Shown here one piece after another: positions 5,396-5,414 of a DNA stretch of 5,414 nt; positions within the stretch are counted from its first letter, which is position 1, and every line of letters starts with the position of its first letter. Source of the DNA: Aestuariivirga sp. (lineage in GTDB: Bacteria; Pseudomonadota; Alphaproteobacteria; Rhizobiales; Aestuariivirgaceae); contig JADCDC010000251.1 of the NCBI GenBank assembly GCA_020252385.1, forward strand, positions 1 to 5,414, in the 5' to 3' direction. Under the pieces are notes generated by a model. The model did not search any database and had not been told where the DNA came from. It was given only the letters and a program-made list of their open reading frames with translations. A program made the translations under genes and the position numbers.

Positions 5396-5414
5396 TGCCG
5401 GCAAGGCGGTGTCA

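Noticed and set aside
4517..5404. 295-codon open frame on the minus strand opposite livF and the small membrane protein gene
   Set aside because: It lies across two well-supported genes, has the same charged shadow composition (repeated His, Glu, Gln and Arg), and shows no recognisable domain.

Overview
The window reads as part of a GC-rich alphaproteobacterial chromosome, most likely a member of the Hyphomicrobiales (Rhizobiales) or a close relative. This rests on the strongly G/C-biased third codon positions, the tight livHMGF gene order, and a small three-helix membrane protein directly after livF that resembles the DUF6867 type, which I associate from memory with this group. No rRNA or other taxonomic marker is present, so the placement is an inference. 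I see no insertion sequences, tRNAs, CRISPR arrays or phage genes.

Left block (1-847, minus strand): a PadR-family repressor gene (311-847) is followed 18 bp later by the first 97 codons of a periplasmic adaptor (membrane fusion protein) of an RND efflux pump, cut off by the window edge. The layout suggests an operon of repressor, adaptor and, beyond the window, an inner-membrane RND pump.

Divergent intergenic region (848-1036): just upstream of padR lie three imperfect 15-bp tandem repeats (857-901), the outermost of which contains a perfect 12-bp AT-rich palindrome. They overlap a possible padR promoter and are the best candidate PadR operator. On the other strand, a candidate promoter for the transport operon (955-983) has a 13-bp inverted repeat across its -10 region, followed by a purine-rich ribosome binding site.

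Right block (1037-5329, plus strand): a complete set of membrane and ATPase genes for a branched-chain amino acid type (HAAT/LIV-I family) ABC importer, in the order livH, livM, livG, livF, followed by a 109-residue membrane protein gene. Spacing is very tight: 2 nt between livH and livM, a 1-nt overlap of livM with livG, and a 4-nt overlap of livG with a GTG-started livF. The small gene starts 9 nt after livF, with a consensus Shine-Dalgarno sequence that includes part of the livF stop codon. LivH and LivM form the inner-membrane channel, and LivG and LivF hydrolyse ATP on the cytoplasmic side. The periplasmic binding protein (LivK/BraC) that sets specificity is not in the window. The last 85 bases (5330-5414) hold no gene. 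They contain a weak hairpin and a weak promoter-like pair that could serve a downstream gene, possibly livK.

Most of the window is ordinary. The two points most worth a second look are the period-15 operator-like array in front of padR and the small uncharacterised membrane protein that appears to be translated together with the importer.
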